A stretch of 7,286 nucleotides of DNA from Gammaproteobacteria bacterium. GTDB taxonomy: Bacteria > Pseudomonadota > Gammaproteobacteria > Pseudomonadales > Azotimanducaceae. The position numbers and the translations under genes were made by a program. Shown in pieces: positions 4,699 through 7,286 of the stretch. Below the pieces are notes generated by a model. That model made no database searches, was not told the origin of the DNA, and was given only the letters and a program-made list of their open reading frames with translations. Each line of letters opens with the position of its first letter. The first letter of the stretch is position 1. Location of the stretch: positions 1 to 7,286 of the forward strand of contig VXPR01000034.1 of the NCBI GenBank assembly GCA_009839405.1. The letters are read 5' to 3'.

Positions 4699-5829
4699 TT
4701 ACGCTGCGGCGCCCACCACCCCGGCTTCGATCAGGCTCGACACCTCATCGTCCGCGAATCCGGCACCAGCAAGCACCGCCCGCGAGTCCTCTCCCGGTGA
4801 GCGTGCTGCGTGCGAGATGGCCGCTTCCGTGCGGCTGAAGCGAGGGGACGGGGCTGGCTGGGTTATGCCGTCCACCTCCACGAACGTCTTTCTGTGCTGG
4901 TTGTGCGGATGGTCCGGCGCCTCGAACACCGACAGCACCGGCGCGAAGCACACGTCGGAGCCTTCCATGATCTCGCACCATTCGTCGCGGGTGCGGCTGC
5001 GGAATATTCCCGACAGCTCCTCGCGGAAATCGGGCCACTGATCGTTCGCCATCTGGGTGCCGAAACGGTTCGGATCGACGCCGGACTTCTCCACCAGCAA
5101 CTGATAGAACTGCGGCTCGATGGAGCCGACACACACATACTTGCCGTCGGAAGTCTCGTAGGTGTTGTAGAAGTGGGCGCCGCCGTCGAGCATGTTGCTG
5201 CCGCGCTCGTCGCGAAAGCCCCGCCCCATAGAGAAGAACATCGCCATGAGCGACGCCGCACCGTCCACCATGGCCGCGTCCACCACCTGTCCCTTGCCGG
5301 AGCGGGACGCTTCGAGCATCCCGCACACGAGGCCGTACGCCAGCAGCATGCCGCCGCCGCCGAAGTCGCCGATCAGGTTGAGCGGCGGCACCGGCTTGCC
5401 ATCAGGTTCGCCAATGGCGTGCAGGGCGCCGGCGAGGCCGATGTAGTTGATGTCGTGCCCGGCAGCGTGCGCCAGTGGCCCTTCCTGCCCCCAGCCGGTC
5501 ATGCGGCCATAGACGAGCCGCTCGTTGCGCGCCATGCATTCGTCGGGACCAAGGCCCAAGCGCTCGGTGACGCCGGGACGAAACCCCTCGTAGAGCGCAT
5601 CGGCCGACTCGACCAGCCGCAGCACCACTTCCACGCCTTCCGGCTGCTTCAGGTCAATGGCAATGGAACGCCGATTGCGCGCCAGCACATCGTTCGACCG
5701 CCGGTTGCCGCCGCCGACCCGGTCCACCCGAATCACCTCGGCCCCCATGTCCGACAGCATCATCCCGCAGAAGGGCCCCGGGCCGATGCCGGCTAGCTCG
5801 ATGACACGAAATCCTTGAAGTGGTCCCAC
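4699..5829 (-). CDS. Alpha-methylacyl-CoA racemase (CaiB/BaiF, family III CoA-transferase fold)
   Basis: Predicted to interconvert (2R)- and (2S)-methylacyl-CoA esters so that branched-chain or sterol side-chain acyl-CoAs can enter beta-oxidation. The GTG at 5829 is chosen as start because a strong GGAGG lies 6 nt upstream (within 5834-5844) and it yields the family start GPLQGFRVIELAGIGPGPF; an ATG at 5865 would only add an unrelated N-terminus. At 376 residues the length is normal (about 360-380). Catalytic residues by comparison with Mycobacterium tuberculosis MCR (His126, Asp156, Glu241): H125 in GHDINYIGLAGAL, D155 in NLIGDFGGGG, and E238 in VGSIEPQFY. Other blocks: DMGAEVIRVDR (28-38), YEGFRPGVTERLGLG (80-94), YGRMTGWGQEGPLA (107-120). 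These argue for a racemase rather than a plain CoA-transferase. It is intact. Neighbouring oxidoreductases fit a catabolic setting, but no pathway link is proven. Confidence 0.93.
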   Translation of the reverse strand: MGPLQGFRVIELAGIGPGPFCGMMLSDMGAEVIRVDRVGGGNRRSNDVLARNRRSIAIDLKQPEGVEVVLRLVESADALYEGFRPGVTERLGLGPDECMARNERLVYGRMTGWGQEGPLAHAAGHDINYIGLAGALHAIGEPDGKPVPPLNLIGDFGGGGMLLAYGLVCGMLEASRSGKGQVVDAAMVDGAASLMAMFFSMGRGFRDERGSNMLDGGAHFYNTYETSDGKYVCVGSIEPQFYQLLVEKSGVDPNRFGTQMANDQWPDFREELSGIFRSRTRDEWCEIMEGSDVCFAPVLSVFEAPDHPHNQHRKTFVEVDGITQPAPSPRFSRTEAAISHAARSPGEDSRAVLAGAGFADDEVSSLIEAGVVGAAA

Positions 5830-5863
5830 GGCGCTCCTCCCCTTGCGGCTAGTGGATGGCCGC

Positions 5864-5869
5864 ATTGTA
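5864..5869 (-). promoter_or_regulatory. Candidate -10 box (TACAAT) upstream of the racemase
   Basis: TACAAT, 5 of 6 to the consensus, lies about 35 nt before the GTG start on the minus strand and overlaps the alternative ATG at 5865. A transcript starting near 5857 would carry the strong Shine-Dalgarno but not that ATG. No clear -35 is seen. The same hexamer precedes the ABM gene. Confidence 0.3.
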
Positions 5870-5944
5870 ATTGCTCACGCACCTCGCGCCCTCTTTGCGT
5901 TCGTAGCCTGTCGGACTCGGCGGCGGCACGCCCGGCTGCCGGAT

Positions 5945-5964
5945 GGGCGACGCATGCGTCGCCC
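5945..5964. repeat. Perfect 20-bp palindrome between sixA-like gene and racemase
   Basis: The two halves GGGCGACGCA and TGCGTCGCCC are exact reverse complements with no spacer. The outer GGGCGAC/GTCGCCC resembles the stems at 1826-1844 and 4638-4658. It lies in the 178-nt gap 5830-6007. It may be another member of the dispersed repeat set, an operator-like site, or an mRNA 3'-end hairpin for the sixA-like transcript; no T-run follows. Confidence 0.6.
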
Positions 5965-6007
5965 TTCTTCGGATGACACCCCAATCGCCGAGGTGCGACC
6001 CCGACTC

Positions 6008-6496
6008 CTACCGGGCCGGCAACGACTTCGGCGTTGCGAAATCGAGCAGCTTCGCGGCCTCCGGCTGGGTCCATCCATCCGGCAGTTCGAATAATGCCGC
6101 GCCCAAGGTGGGGTAGGGTCGCGGCGCTCCCTCGCGCCCAGACAAGGCGTGGAACAACACGCCCACCGTTGGGTTGTGGGCGACGAAAGCGGCACAGCGA
6201 ATGGTCGTCGGCGTTGCTGCCATCACGGTGAGGAACTCTCCAATCCAAGCCCCGTACAGCTTGGATTCGAGCGACACGTCAGCCCCGCCGGCAAGGAGCT
6301 CCGCAGTCTCCCGTGTGCGCCCGGCGGAACTCGCTACCCACAGCTCCGGCAAATCGTCGGCGTGGTCTGCGAGCATCCATGCGCGCATGGCCTTGGCATC
6401 CCGGCGCCCTCGCTTGGTAAGCGGTCGGGCGCGGTCGTCCGGCATCGCCTCCGCCGCCTTGCCGTGGCGGATCAGCCAGCAGCGAACGGCTCCCAT
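6008..6496 (-). CDS. sixA: SixA-like phosphohistidine phosphatase (histidine phosphatase superfamily)
   Basis: Branch-1 histidine phosphatase of 162 residues, the usual length for SixA, a cytoplasmic enzyme that removes phosphate from histidine in signalling or phosphotransfer proteins. The signature is WLIRHGKAAE (7-16), with nucleophile H11 and phosphate-binding R10; then RPLTKRGRRDAKAM (24-37), ASSAGRTRETAELL (55-68) with the second arginine, YGAW (81-84), and the second catalytic histidine H107 in FVAHNPTVG (104-112). The ATG at 6496 is 4 nt after the stop of the luciferase-like gene, indicating translational coupling; no strong Shine-Dalgarno is apparent. The frame is open upstream to 6826, but that part lies inside the luciferase-like gene and is not used. 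E. coli SixA acts on phospho-His of ArcB and the nitrogen PTS; the target here is unknown. Confidence 0.9.
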   Translation of the reverse strand: MGAVRCWLIRHGKAAEAMPDDRARPLTKRGRRDAKAMRAWMLADHADDLPELWVASSAGRTRETAELLAGGADVSLESKLYGAWIGEFLTVMAATPTTIRCAAFVAHNPTVGVLFHALSGREGAPRPYPTLGAALFELPDGWTQPEAAKLLDFATPKSLPAR

Positions 6497-6500
6497 CGCA

Positions 6501-7286
6501 TCAATCCCAGATGGCGAAGAACTCGTCGAAGGCCTGGAACTGGCCGCCGCTGGCGGAGGATGGCACGATGATGGGCGTCTTGATGCCGGCATCGAACCAT
6601 GCCTCGATGCCTTCGCGCACTTCGCTTGCCGTGCCGAACAGCGTCGTGTCTGCCAGCCAGCGGTCCGAAAGGCAATCGCCGATGCGGTCTGTTTCGCCAG
6701 CCGCCATCGCCGCTTCCACCGCCTCCATCTCTTCGACGTAGCCAGCTTCCTTCCAGTAGTTGCGGTAGTTCGGCAGCATCGCGTAGCTCGCGAGCGTGCG
6801 TCGGTTGCGCGCCATGGCGGCGGCACGGTCGTCGCTCACTACCGTCGGAATCATGTTGCCGATGAAGAATCCGTCGCCGCTCAGGCTCGACTCGCCAAGC
6901 ACGCTCAGCGACTGGGCCATGTGCGAGCGGGCGCCGTTGGCGAACACCATGCCGTCGCCGATTTCCTCAGCGAGCGCGATCATCCGGCGCCGCAGTGTGG
7001 CGAGGATGATGGGCGGCAGCTCGCCGGCCCTCGGCACCGCCTTGATCTCGTCCACGAACCGCCGAATGTCCGCCAGAGGCTTGCCCCGGGAGACGCCGAG
7101 ACGATCCATCGCCGGCGCATGGCTGACGCCAACGCCGAAGTCGAAGCGCCCACCAGAAACCTCGTGGATGAAGCTCGCGCCTTGAGCGAAATCCTGCACA
7201 TGTCGCGTGTAGATCGGCGCGATGCTGGTGCCGAATCGAATCTCGTTCGTGACGAGGGCCAGCGCTTCGCAAAGCGCCAGACCATC
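6501..7286 (-). CDS. Luciferase-like (LLM class) flavin/F420-dependent oxidoreductase, 5' end outside window
   Basis: TIM-barrel oxidoreductase using FMN or F420. The frame runs open from base 7286 to the TGA at 6501-6503, giving 261 residues; about 60-70 N-terminal residues are probably missing. A GTG at 7199 is only an internal codon: the sequence before it, IRFGTSIAPIYTRHVQDFAQGA, is core LLM sequence. Recognisable blocks: RFGTSIAPIYTRH near the visible N-terminus, then SGGRFDFGVGVSHAP, the classic GRFxxGxG motif; PPIILATL, a central strand; DGMVFANGARSH; and a C-terminal FGTASEVREGIEAWFDAGIKTPIIVP typical of family members that contact the cofactor. The substrate is not predictable and the FMN/F420 choice cannot be decided from this part. 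The SixA-like gene starts 4 nt downstream, so the two are likely co-translated. No frameshift is seen. Confidence 0.9.
   Translation of the reverse strand, partial: DGLALCEALALVTNEIRFGTSIAPIYTRHVQDFAQGASFIHEVSGGRFDFGVGVSHAPAMDRLGVSRGKPLADIRRFVDEIKAVPRAGELPPIILATLRRRMIALAEEIGDGMVFANGARSHMAQSLSVLGESSLSGDGFFIGNMIPTVVSDDRAAAMARNRRTLASYAMLPNYRNYWKEAGYVEEMEAVEAAMAAGETDRIGDCLSDRWLADTTLFGTASEVREGIEAWFDAGIKTPIIVPSSASGGQFQAFDEFFAIWD

Noticed and set aside
4810..5796. 328-codon plus-strand open frame
   Set aside because: It is antisense to the racemase, which has clear catalytic motifs and a strong Shine-Dalgarno. The antisense product shows no recognisable domain.
5830..5865. ATG at 5865 as the start of the racemase
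   Set aside because: The GTG at 5829 has an excellent Shine-Dalgarno and gives the canonical N-terminus, and the ATG falls inside a possible -10 box.
1..7286. CRISPR array, tRNA/rRNA gene, transposase or prophage module
   Set aside because: No regularly spaced repeat, cloverleaf-like sequence or mobile-element protein was recognised on either strand.

Overview
The window is GC-rich and densely coded, and looks like a chromosomal segment of a free-living or host-associated member of the Pseudomonadota, most likely Gammaproteobacteria. Three things suggest this: an FmdB-type zinc-ribbon gene directly upstream of aspS; a full-length E. coli-type prolyl-tRNA synthetase with the inserted editing domain (alphaproteobacterial ProRS usually lacks it); and an HU-type nucleoid protein. 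Placement below phylum level is inference.

Layout. Positions 1-1048, minus strand: an FmdB-family zinc-ribbon gene followed by aspS, whose 3' part lies beyond the left edge. Positions 1049-1362: a divergent intergenic region rich in hairpins, with a good sigma70-like promoter facing right. Positions 1363-3692, plus strand: an HU-like DNA-binding protein with a basic N-terminal tail, then proS. Positions 3693-3780: a convergent junction holding a long hairpin. Positions 3781-7286, minus strand: in transcription order a luciferase-like (LLM) flavin oxidoreductase (5' end beyond the right edge), a SixA-like histidine phosphatase, an alpha-methylacyl-CoA racemase, an antibiotic-biosynthesis-monooxygenase (ABM) domain protein, and a TlpA/ResA-like thioredoxin.

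How the genes relate. The left half is housekeeping: aspartate and proline charging of tRNA, plus chromosome packaging. AspRS carries the His and Gly pair known from non-discriminating bacterial AspRS, so it may also make Asp-tRNA(Asn) for GatCAB. The right half is a loose same-strand set of accessory oxidoreductase and acyl-CoA genes. The LLM-SixA junction (4 nt) and the ABM-thioredoxin overlap suggest translational coupling, but the shared strand alone does not establish a common pathway.

The least explained feature is a set of GC-rich perfect or near-perfect palindromes in four of the intergenic gaps, some sharing stem, loop and flank sequence. They look like a dispersed REP/MITE-like repeat. 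I found no CRISPR array, tRNA, rRNA, insertion-sequence transposase, prophage gene or recognisable new defence or biosynthetic system.
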